A stretch of DNA of 5,308 nucleotides from JBLIAZ01 sp047632015. Lineage in GTDB: Bacteria > Bacteroidota > Bacteroidia > Flavobacteriales_C > GCA-002722245. The stretch lies in the NCBI GenBank assembly GCA_047632015.1, contig JBLIBC010000203.1:1-5308 (forward strand), read 5' to 3'. Below the pieces are notes generated by a model. The model made no database searches and was not told the origin of the DNA. It was given only the letters and a program-made list of their open reading frames with translations. Within the stretch, counting starts at the first letter, position 1. Each line of letters starts with the position of its first letter. Both the position numbers and the translations under genes were made by a program. Positions 1 to 5,308 of this stretch are shown one piece after another.

Positions 1-26
1 CGAAATCGGTGAAAAATAAAAATAAA

Positions 27-58
27 CGTTCGAAATTGACTATTAATGGTTTCGAACG
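27..58. repeat. 9-bp perfect inverted repeat, possible minus-strand terminator or operator
   Basis: CGTTCGAAA (27-35) and TTTCGAACG (50-58) are perfect reverse complements separated by 14 bases. Read on the minus strand, the stem is followed by a T-rich run (the complement of 12-26), which resembles an intrinsic terminator for leftward transcription. Read on the plus strand it is followed by GTTAAAAAAATG, so it lacks a U-tract. It could instead be a protein-binding site, since each arm contains the self-complementary core TTCGAA. No gene it would terminate is securely identified. Confidence 0.45.
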
Positions 59-131
59 GTTAAAAAAATGACGTAAAATTCATTTCTACGCATCGATATT
101 TGTCAAAAATTACAAAATATGTCAACTAATT

Positions 132-160
132 ACGTTAAAACGTTAAATATCAACGTAAAA
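132..160 (+). repeat. Tandem ACGTTAAA repeats plus a third variant
   Basis: ACGTTAAA occurs twice in immediate tandem (132-139, 140-147). A variant ACGTAAAA follows at 153-160, and the same variant also occurs at 71-78. Together with the ACGT inside the inverted repeat at 26-29, this gives five ACGT cores in about 130 bp. Clustered short motifs upstream of an operon may be a regulator-binding region, but AT-rich sequence produces such repeats easily. Confidence 0.4.
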
Positions 161-245
161 GGAAATGGTATTATATATGTATAATAATGTGCTTGATTCT
201 TTTTGCCTTACGATACGTCCATGTTTAAAACACCCTCTTTTAAGC

Positions 246-263
246 TAACCTCCTTTGAGGTTA
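246..263 (+). other. Short hairpin in the leader of the first operon gene
   Basis: TAACCTC (246-252), loop CTTT, GAGGTTA (257-263) form a perfect 7-bp stem with a 4-base loop, 40 bp before the first start codon. No T-run follows on either strand, so it does not look like a standard intrinsic terminator. It may be a 5' UTR structure or an operator half-site pair. It is short enough that chance is possible. Confidence 0.35.
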
Positions 264-303
264 AATGAATATCTTTAGTGAGAACATATTCGATCATTAA
301 AAC

Positions 304-882
304 ATGAAGAAGGTATTAGAAATAGTTTTAGTGAGTGTTACAATAATACTTTCATTGCTTCTTACATATTATCAAGTAAACAAAATTGAAGGGGTAAGCA
401 AGGTATACTTAACATTTTACTCCTCTCTAGTTGTTTTAAGTTCATTTTATGCCGTAGGGATTAAGAATAAAATCGCTTTAGCCTTTCACATTGTATTTAC
501 TGTGGGCATAGCCGCCACCATATTTTTCATACTTCATTGGCCAGGAGGCTTGTTAGCCGTGCTACTTGATATTGGAATGCTGGGTACTTCTTTTCTATGC
601 GTAACATCGGCTGAAGTTTTTGATTCAAAAAAGTCACAAAAATTATTAGTTCAACTTATCGGGGCTTGCATTATAATATCTGTACTTGGGGATTTTACCA
701 GCATTGCAATAGTCCAGATAATAAGCGGCTATGTTTGTTATGCTATTGTAATTTTACTTTCAGTTTATTTCGCGAAAAAAGACAGAATAAGGTATTCATT
801 TGAGAACAGTTTAAAAGTATTGTTGGTCTACTTTATTACTTTAACTATCTTAATGTTAGGTTATTACGTTAGTAATTCTTAG
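304..882 (+). CDS. Multi-pass inner membrane protein with HWPGG motif
   Basis: This 192-residue protein is almost entirely hydrophobic, with about seven predicted membrane segments at roughly residues 4-23, 33-53, 57-77, 83-103, 113-131, 133-157 and 169-189. Basic loops at KNK (54-56), KK (109-110) and KKDRIR (158-163) help set the topology. Residues 78-82 read HWPGG between two membrane segments. Many Bacteroidota membrane proteins, including the gliding/type IX secretion motor protein GldL, have an HWPG motif in a similar setting. However, this protein lacks the long cytoplasmic tail of GldL and has many more membrane segments, so it is not GldL. The ATG start follows an A-rich leader without a Shine-Dalgarno sequence. 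It is the first gene of a four-gene cluster, 21 bp before the next. Specific function is unknown. Confidence 0.85.
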   Translation: MKKVLEIVLVSVTIILSLLLTYYQVNKIEGVSKVYLTFYSSLVVLSSFYAVGIKNKIALAFHIVFTVGIAATIFFILHWPGGLLAVLLDIGMLGTSFLCVTSAEVFDSKKSQKLLVQLIGACIIISVLGDFTSIAIVQIISGYVCYAIVILLSVYFAKKDRIRYSFENSLKVLLVYFITLTILMLGYYVSNS

Positions 883-903
883 TCCCAGCAATTATAACAT
901 TAA

Positions 904-1875
904 ATGAAACGACAAATATTCATCAAAGCATTAAGTGGACTAGTCAACATTTCAATATGTTTGATTGGTGCTGTTATCGTGCTGTTCTTTCAAGATTGGT
1001 TTGGAAGTGGAGACACGTATTCACTCATATTTTGGACAATTCCTTTAGCAACTGGACTGGCTTTTAGTGGGCGGACGATTTTGGCCCTTTTCAGGACAGG
1101 AAATAAATTTTTTAGACTGTTGCTTTCAATTTTGACTGCTGTAATTATTTCTTTCGGTTTTGTCTATTTGGTTTATATGTTTCTTGGACCTATGATCAAT
1201 GCTTTTAGCATACCTATTTCCTCTCTGTGGATTGCAGGTTCTCTTGGTCAACTCATATTTCTTGACTGGAAGTTGCCTCCAACAAATAAAAAACTTAAAC
1301 CAGTAAAAACAGTTCTTGCGATTATAGCATTTCCATTGACAGTGATTTTGACCATTATAAGTATTTATGCAATATCCTTGGCAGGATCCTACTTGACAAG
1401 GCCCAAACCTGAAACTTTTCTGATACCAAGCAATTTTGATGGTCCTTTTAGAATTATATACGGTGAAAAGTGCGGGATAGACCCATCTATTGAAAATGGA
1501 AGGCGAATATTAGAGATTCCTGAAAATGGTATACTTATAATTCAACCCGAATTTGAAGCTGGGTTTATTGATCACGAATATTATTTCATTGACCTAAATG
1601 GGAAGAAAGTTCCAATTAAGCAACATGACAACTATGAAACTGGAACCAAGAGTATTCCAGGAGTTAGTGTAGGAGGTTCTGGGGTCTCTGGAGGAGCAGT
1701 GTCCGACGGAAGCGGTTCAAGTGAATCTCCGTTGGCAATTCGCTACACAGACTTACATTTATTCACCAAAAATTCAAAAGAGTTAAGCGAAAGAGAATAT
1801 TGGTTGAGAAGTAATAGATTTGACTCATTGGCAGGGGTATTAGTAGAGAAATGTAGAGAAAACAATAATGATTAA
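904..1875 (+). CDS. Five-TM membrane protein with C-terminal DUF6843-like domain
   Basis: The 323-residue protein has two parts. Residues 1-161 contain about five membrane segments (roughly 9-29, 38-62, 71-95, 101-121, 136-161). Residues 166-323 are soluble. The segment at 172-238 has the pattern LIPSNFDGPFRIIYGEK...ENGRRILEIPENGIL...YYFIDLNGK. It matches my recollection of the domain family DUF6843: an IP.g..G.v start, a G(R/K)..y.IP.dG.l centre and a YY..D..G end. The family name is from memory and unverified. Residues 253-274 form a Gly/Ser-rich stretch (GVSVGGSGVSGG...) resembling a flexible linker, followed by a further charged segment. The ATG start has an A/T-rich leader. The gene ends 4 bp before the next start, implying co-transcription and coupled translation. 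No catalytic motif is seen; a structural or envelope-sensing role is only a guess. Confidence 0.85.
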   Translation: MKRQIFIKALSGLVNISICLIGAVIVLFFQDWFGSGDTYSLIFWTIPLATGLAFSGRTILALFRTGNKFFRLLLSILTAVIISFGFVYLVYMFLGPMINAFSIPISSLWIAGSLGQLIFLDWKLPPTNKKLKPVKTVLAIIAFPLTVILTIISIYAISLAGSYLTRPKPETFLIPSNFDGPFRIIYGEKCGIDPSIENGRRILEIPENGILIIQPEFEAGFIDHEYYFIDLNGKKVPIKQHDNYETGTKSIPGVSVGGSGVSGGAVSDGSGSSESPLAIRYTDLHLFTKNSKELSEREYWLRSNRFDSLAGVLVEKCRENNND

Positions 1876-1879
1876 TTAA

Positions 1880-2320
1880 TTGGAGATTTTAACGACAATA
1901 GTAGGTTTTATTTTACTTGGTGGATTAGTCGTATCACCGTTCTTAATATTACATCGACTAAACAAAAGGAATGTAAAATATAAGTTTATTGTTTATGTTG
2001 TTTTGGAAATAATAACTACAGTAGCAATCATTTTCACCTTTGCTTGGTGGGTTGATGCCGCAAATCAAATTTTATTATCACATTACGGATATGACTTTGA
2101 CGCAGTTTCCGAAACGGATCGACTTGTACATGTGACGGTAGAAAATATGGAACGAGTAAAAAGTCTTAGAGTCAGCATGATGGGAATTGGGTGGCCACTT
2201 AAAGCTTACATGACTTGCATTCAATATTATCCTTATTTCTCAGCATATCTACTACTTGTATATGTTGTGAGTAAAATTAGAAAGGGAAAAAATAAAAAAA
2301 ACAGAAGTGCGTTAAAATGA
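1880..2320 (+). CDS. Small three-TM membrane protein, TTG start
   Basis: This 146-residue protein has membrane segments at about 3-25, 37-57 and 113-132. Between the last two lies an extramembrane stretch of about 55 residues containing HYGYDFD (68-74) and MMGIGWPLKAY (100-110), which look like conserved family motifs. The tail is strongly basic (KIRKGKNKKNRSALK). I do not recognise the family. The start is uncertain. The frame is closed by TAA at 1877-1879, TTG follows directly at 1880, and the next in-frame ATG is residue 89, so TTG is the best available start. An ATG at 1868 lies in the same frame but is followed two codons later by that TAA. The gene begins 4 bp after the previous stop and its stop overlaps the next start (ATGA at 2317-2320), placing it firmly in the operon. 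Confidence 0.75.
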   Translation: MEILTTIVGFILLGGLVVSPFLILHRLNKRNVKYKFIVYVVLEIITTVAIIFTFAWWVDAANQILLSHYGYDFDAVSETDRLVHVTVENMERVKSLRVSMMGIGWPLKAYMTCIQYYPYFSAYLLLVYVVSKIRKGKNKKNRSALK

Positions 2321-3075
2321 TTCAAAGCATCATCATATTAGTTTTTAGTACAATTCTTATTAGGTTTCTGATCAAGTTCAAGGGTGCTTCTAAAAAGGAC
2401 CTTGATAGGGCTGAATTAACTAAAGAGTTCCGTGCTTTTGACTTAAGACTCTTGTTTGGGTTCTTTTTTTTGTTGCTAGCAAATACGATTGTCCTGACGT
2501 ATTTTTTGCATCAACTTTCAAAATTAGAACTTGGGTCTGAATCCATTCCAGAGTATGTTATTAAACCAGGACTAGCAGCTTGGGGTGTAGTTGGGATGAT
2601 GTTGTCGTTATCCGTGTCATTTGCAATTCTTATTTTTTTAGTGAGTCAAATTAAGAAAGAGAAAGCACCGAATTATTGGAGATATTACAATTTAAAATAC
2701 GGATTTAATGCCAGTGGAATTTTAAAACACTTGTGCATTGTAATTGTATGCGTAGCAACAGTATTCTACGTAAGTCAGGTGAATTCCTACGTGAAATTCT
2801 ACTCCGATTCCATCGTCATAAATAAAATGTTAGAAACTGCGGGTAGGACGTATCAATATTCTGAGGTGTCCGAAATAACCCATTACCTGAAGAAAGTAGC
2901 TCCTAATGGAAATGTAGTTGATAAACCTCATTACGAAATCAAATTTAAGGATGGATTTACGTGGCGAACGACAGATGATTTACGGACACCAAATATTCAT
3001 GACGATAAGATATTTAATTGGCTTCTTGAACAAACGGGTTTAACCTTAAAGGAGCAGGAGTTAGATAAGCAGTAA
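2317..3075 (+). CDS. Four-TM membrane protein with C-terminal PH-like domain
   Basis: The 252-residue protein has membrane segments near residues 2-18, 46-66, 86-111 and 138-158. A soluble C-terminus of about 90 residues follows, with alternating beta-strand pattern: VKFYSDSIVIN, RTYQYSEVSEI, HYEIKFKDGFTWRT. It ends in a helix at about 228-240. That order (strand with 'dsIvin', 'tY.YsdV..I', strands around 'I.F.DG', final helix) is typical of bacterial PH-like domains attached to membrane helices, as in YcxB-type proteins. This assignment rests on pattern only. The start ATG overlaps the preceding stop by 4 bp (ATGA), a standard arrangement for translational coupling. It is the last gene of the plus-strand operon and ends 13 bp from the convergent gene's stop. 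Function unknown; a membrane regulatory or scaffold role would be inference. Confidence 0.85.
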   Translation: MIQSIIILVFSTILIRFLIKFKGASKKDLDRAELTKEFRAFDLRLLFGFFFLLLANTIVLTYFLHQLSKLELGSESIPEYVIKPGLAAWGVVGMMLSLSVSFAILIFLVSQIKKEKAPNYWRYYNLKYGFNASGILKHLCIVIVCVATVFYVSQVNSYVKFYSDSIVINKMLETAGRTYQYSEVSEITHYLKKVAPNGNVVDKPHYEIKFKDGFTWRTTDDLRTPNIHDDKIFNWLLEQTGLTLKEQELDKQ

Positions 3076-3088
3076 CTTATTGGAGGAG

Positions 3089-4582
3089 TCACTTAACCCA
3101 CTTTGGTATATTTCTATTTGGATATGTTTCAGTAATTCCTTCTGGAAGGTTCAAGTCAGTTTGAAAGTCATCAAACTTGAAATTCATGTCCTTTGTGTAT
3201 TCGGAACAAAAAAGAAGGTTAAAGGCTGATTGTTTTAGGCTGTATTTCATTAGTTGCTGATAGTATTTTAACACCACAGCTTTTCTTTGAACGGAATCAG
3301 CATGTTGGAATTTCAGATCAAATTCAACACAACTAATAAGCGTATCATTCACTTCCATTTGAGCTTTTTCTCCCTTCTTGTGCTCTCCCACATTAGAATA
3401 ATACTCCTTGATATCGAGCAGCATGCTATTAACTGACTCCTGCGTTCTCTCATCACCTCTCCTCTTCCAAAAGTCGGTGTAATAGTTTTTTACATCACTT
3501 GTACTTTTGTAGTAAATCAAGGAGTCGATCAATTCGTTAATTGAAACTTCCCCTCCTAAACTTAGTCCATAATCAGACACCCAGAATTTTGGTTTTGAGT
3601 ATTCAGTAGTAGATACAAATTTTTCAAGACCAATGTATTTTATACTGCTATAAACAACTCTTAACGACTCACTATTTCGCAAGGAAGGGAATGCTTTTGT
3701 AGGATTTGATATTAAAACATTCAAGGTGTTGAGTACATACCTTTCACTGTCAAAATTTTGAAAATCTGCATCTAGCAATGCAGAGGCTTGGTCCTGACCA
3801 AACCCTTTAAAAGGATCGTTGTCCGTTAAATAATGAAATTTCTCTGTTCCATTATAAACAACGATAATTTCTGAATGAGCTTCTATGTAATGATTTTTCA
3901 CAAGATTTGAGCATGACGAACCTTCAACAGGCACGTAAAGACTGTCCTCTAATAATCCATCGTACGAGAATATGTAGAGCTTTAAAAATTTATTTTCAAC
4001 CCCCATTGATTGCACCCAAGAATATTGATAACCATACCCTTCGAAATGACTGTTAAATGAGGCTTCTCTAGGAATTGATGCTGGTTTTATTATGTCAGAA
4101 TGATGAATACCCATTTCATCACCTAAATGCATTAGCTGATAAAACTTACCATTTGATCCGAACCGTAAATCCCCTTTCTTCGTTTCAACAATCGAATAGT
4201 CAACAAAATCATACATGACACTAGAATCACCCGCAAGCCAACCTCCTAAAAACCGTTTTATTTGACCATCGGCTCCTACTATTTTAGTTTTTATGTACAC
4301 TCGGTCAGATGTTCGTACCAATTCTTCTACATCAACCCAATAAGTATAAACGGAGTCTTGTTTTTTTCGAACTAACTGAATTGCTTTTTCACTGATATTG
4401 GTTGAGTCGGCAATTGTTGGAGCTGTATAATCACGAACTATTCTACGATCAAAGTCCTGACGGAAATACCATGTTTCAGTTGGTTTTAAAAAATACCACA
4501 TGAATAAGCCGCAACTACTTAATAGTAAGGGTAAACCTAAAATGACAATCCAACGTTTGGCAAACTTCAATGTACTATTCAT
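3089..4582 (-). CDS. Large envelope protein with lipobox-like or membrane-anchor N-terminus
   Basis: The 497-residue protein starts with a basic N-region (KFAKR) and a hydrophobic stretch at 11-32 containing LLLSSC, with the candidate lipid-modified cysteine at residue 24. The residues after Cys (GLFMWYFL) are unusually hydrophobic for a mature lipoprotein, so an uncleaved membrane anchor is equally possible. In either case residues 35-497 should lie outside the cytoplasm. Residues 36-250 are rich in beta-type patterns and aromatic residues. The C-terminal third is more helical, with FWKRRGD at 371-377 and KEYYSNVG at 392-399. That region loosely recalls the helix preceding the motif in GWxTD-domain proteins of Bacteroidota, but the GWxTD motif is absent. 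No other family is recognised. The start ATG overlaps the upstream gene's end by 8 bp (ATGAATAG), so the two are probably translationally coupled. Confidence 0.85.
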   Translation of the reverse strand: MNSTLKFAKRWIVILGLPLLLSSCGLFMWYFLKPTETWYFRQDFDRRIVRDYTAPTIADSTNISEKAIQLVRKKQDSVYTYWVDVEELVRTSDRVYIKTKIVGADGQIKRFLGGWLAGDSSVMYDFVDYSIVETKKGDLRFGSNGKFYQLMHLGDEMGIHHSDIIKPASIPREASFNSHFEGYGYQYSWVQSMGVENKFLKLYIFSYDGLLEDSLYVPVEGSSCSNLVKNHYIEAHSEIIVVYNGTEKFHYLTDNDPFKGFGQDQASALLDADFQNFDSERYVLNTLNVLISNPTKAFPSLRNSESLRVVYSSIKYIGLEKFVSTTEYSKPKFWVSDYGLSLGGEVSINELIDSLIYYKSTSDVKNYYTDFWKRRGDERTQESVNSMLLDIKEYYSNVGEHKKGEKAQMEVNDTLISCVEFDLKFQHADSVQRKAVVLKYYQQLMKYSLKQSAFNLLFCSEYTKDMNFKFDDFQTDLNLPEGITETYPNRNIPKWVK

Positions 4583-5084
4583 TAATGGTTTTGTTTTTAA
4601 TCAAATAACGTTGAATCAAAACTAACGTTACATATAGCATTGGTCCTGCTATCAATATTTGCTTTATTGGATCAGTGGAAACATGATCAATGGCAGAAAA
4701 AGATAGTCCATTCATTTTCCAAATAATGTAAAACTCAAACAGTGGAGAAAGAAATATTATCAGTGATACCAAAGGAACGCCACCTCCTTTACGAAGTGTA
4801 CTTGGGAGGTTTAAGCCTAAAAATATTAATGGATAAAACAACCTAAATGTATATTGCATAGATTTTTTAGACAGTAATGGGGCTGGATTATCTTGATTTG
4901 TGAAGATCATGTAGTTTTCTACAAAACCAATTACAATACCAAGCATTAAGATGATACCCAACCAATTTTGAACCTTCGTAAACTTAACTTTAAACAGCCT
5001 CTTTGACAAAGTAAAATTCAACAAAGTCCCCAGCAAAAAGCTGTTGATTAAGATTGAACTGATGAAGTCTATTGATTGGAGCAT
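4575..5084 (-). CDS. Five-TM integral membrane protein of unknown function
   Basis: From the ATG whose first base is 5084 the product is 169 residues. A TTG at 5093, directly after an in-frame TAG, would add three residues (MNQ). I prefer the ATG because it lies 5 bp after the TGA of the possible upstream reading frame. Hydrophobic segments lie near residues 6-26, 40-61, 80-94, 104-122 and 143-160. Basic loops (SKRLFKVKFTKVQNW at 27-41, LRKGGG at 97-102) suggest cytoplasmic positions under the positive-inside rule. No catalytic or binding motif is visible and I do not recognise the family. Its last 8 bases overlap the start of the large envelope protein, so the pair probably forms an operon and may act as a membrane partner plus exported partner, which is inference. 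Confidence 0.8.
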   Translation of the reverse strand: MLQSIDFISSILINSFLLGTLLNFTLSKRLFKVKFTKVQNWLGIILMLGIVIGFVENYMIFTNQDNPAPLLSKKSMQYTFRLFYPLIFLGLNLPSTLRKGGGVPLVSLIIFLSPLFEFYIIWKMNGLSFSAIDHVSTDPIKQILIAGPMLYVTLVLIQRYLIKNKTINE

Positions 5085-5089
5085 TTGAT

Positions 5090-5203
5090 TCAACTAATGA
5101 AATACATTGTTATGATTTGGACCCATTTGCTATCAACCCATATATAATCGCCAATAGCAGGAAGTGGTTTCTTTTCTGTTGGCCATAATCTTCCGAACAG
5201 TTG
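5090..5203 (-). pseudogene. In-frame continuation after TAA, possible interrupted gene tail
   Basis: After the TAA at 5206-5204, the same minus-strand frame stays open for another 37 codons to a TGA at 5092-5090. The translation looks protein-like (QLFGRLWPTEKKPLPAIG, then DYIWVDSKWVQI). No ATG occurs until near its end, so it cannot easily be an independent gene. Its TGA lies 5 bp before the ATG of the downstream membrane protein, typical of operon spacing. One reading is that a single upstream gene has acquired a nonsense codon, or that an A7 run just before the TAA has slipped. The other is that this is an intergenic spacer that happens to be open. The segment would also contain the promoter of the minus-strand pair if the upstream gene ends at the TAA. 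Confidence 0.3.
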
Positions 5204-5308
5204 TTATTCCTTTTTTTCGTTTGATAAGGTAAATATTTGTGCCATTCTCTTAATTTTCTTCCCATTCTCCCCCCTTCGATATTCTACTGCTTCGTCCAAT
5301 TGTCTGTC
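5204..5308 (-). CDS. Possible partial CDS, C-terminal end of a gene entering from the right
   Basis: On the minus strand, the frame beginning at the window edge is open for 34 codons and stops at TAA (5206-5204). The translation is charged and plausible as protein (DRQLDEAVEYRRGENGKKIK, then RMAQIFTLSNEKKE). G is common at first codon positions, as expected for real coding sequence. The start lies outside the window and no family is recognised. A second frame in the same stretch is open from an ATG at 5265 to 5110 (51 codons), behind the G-rich run GGGGGGAG. I consider it less protein-like, but the choice is not secure. The same frame continues open after the TAA, see the next entry. Confidence 0.4.
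   Translation of the reverse strand, partial: DRQLDEAVEYRRGENGKKIKRMAQIFTLSNEKKE

Larger units (their letters stand above)
1..303. other. Intergenic region with repeats, no convincing complete gene
   Basis: This 303-bp AT-rich stretch precedes the plus-strand operon and presumably contains its promoter. It holds a 9-bp inverted repeat (27-58), several ACGT(T)AAA motifs (71-160), an imperfect 19-bp-spaced direct repeat starting TGTCAA (101 and 120) and a 7-bp-stem hairpin (246-263). One plus-strand frame is open from the window edge to a TGA at 69-71, with a Lys-rich translation. It could be the tail of an upstream gene, but 22 codons in such AT-rich DNA are not convincing. I found no good match to the Bacteroidota promoter pair TTTG/TAnnTTTG at correct spacing. 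The nearest -7-like element is TATCTTTA at 270-277, without a suitably spaced TTTG. TATAAT occurs at 180-185, also without a matching upstream box. Confidence 0.6.

Noticed and set aside
3..71. 3' end of an upstream plus-strand gene (open frame to TGA at 69-71)
   Set aside because: Only 22 Lys-rich codons are visible, they span the inverted repeat at 27-58, and another frame with a stop at 17-19 could equally be a gene end, so neither can be supported.
180..185. TATAAT as a promoter -10 box for the operon
   Set aside because: No matching -35 box lies about 17 bp upstream, and Bacteroidota primary sigma factors normally use TTTG/TAnnTTTG rather than TATAAT.
165..248. Plus-strand 27-codon ORF (MVLYMYNNVLDSFCLTIRPC...) as a leader peptide
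   Set aside because: The AAAAGG before it is only two bases from the ATG, its codons show no coding bias, and there is no attenuator-type terminator behind it.
1654..1725. Gly/Ser-rich stretch as a DNA tandem repeat
   Set aside because: The codons vary and no exact repeat unit longer than a few bases recurs, so it is low-complexity protein sequence rather than a DNA repeat.
5110..5265. Minus-strand 51-residue ORF behind GGGGGGAG, with a hydrophobic C-terminus (HFLLLAIIYGLIA)
   Set aside because: It overlaps a more protein-like frame (5090-5308), its composition is rich in N, K, Q and R before the hydrophobic stretch, and a G-rich leader means little in a genome whose other genes lack Shine-Dalgarno sequences. 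It remains a possible alternative.
1..5308. CRISPR array, toxin-antitoxin pair, insertion sequence or integron site
   Set aside because: There are no regularly spaced repeats of suitable length, no transposase or integrase motifs, no terminal inverted repeats around a gene, and none of the genes has toxin or antitoxin features that I can recognise.

Overview
The window looks like chromosomal DNA of a Bacteroidota bacterium, probably a flavobacterium-like lineage. This is an inference from several weak signs. The DNA is AT-rich. The genes lack clear Shine-Dalgarno sequences and have A/T-rich leaders. One membrane protein carries an HWPG motif like that of the gliding/type IX secretion protein GldL. 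Another protein has a lipobox-like N-terminus (LSSC). There is no rRNA, tRNA, CRISPR array, transposase or phage gene.

Layout: positions 1-303 have no convincing complete gene. They hold a 9-bp inverted repeat, a cluster of ACGT(T)AAA repeats and a short GC-rich hairpin. Four plus-strand genes follow (304-882, 904-1875, 1880-2320, 2317-3075), spaced 21 bp, 4 bp and -4 bp, so they are almost certainly one operon. All four are integral membrane proteins: a multi-pass HWPGG protein, a five-TM protein with a C-terminal domain resembling DUF6843, a small three-TM protein, and a four-TM protein ending in a PH-like beta-rich domain. A two-gene minus-strand unit converges on them with a gap of only 13 bp. 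It comprises a five-TM membrane protein (4575-5084) and, overlapping it by 8 bp, a 497-residue membrane-anchored or lipoprotein-like envelope protein (3089-4582). The right end (5090-5308) holds what looks like the 3' end of another minus-strand gene, either ending at a TAA at 5204 or interrupted there by a nonsense codon.

How the genes work together is not known. I recognise no enzyme and no named pathway. What the sequence supports is a cluster of poorly characterised envelope proteins arranged as two converging, tightly packed operons. The points most worth checking are the TTG start and adjacent ATG/TAA at the third gene, the DUF6843-like membrane fusion, the FWKRRGD segment in the large envelope protein, and the broken reading frame at the right end. 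I do not see strong evidence for a new defence, mobile or RNA-based system.
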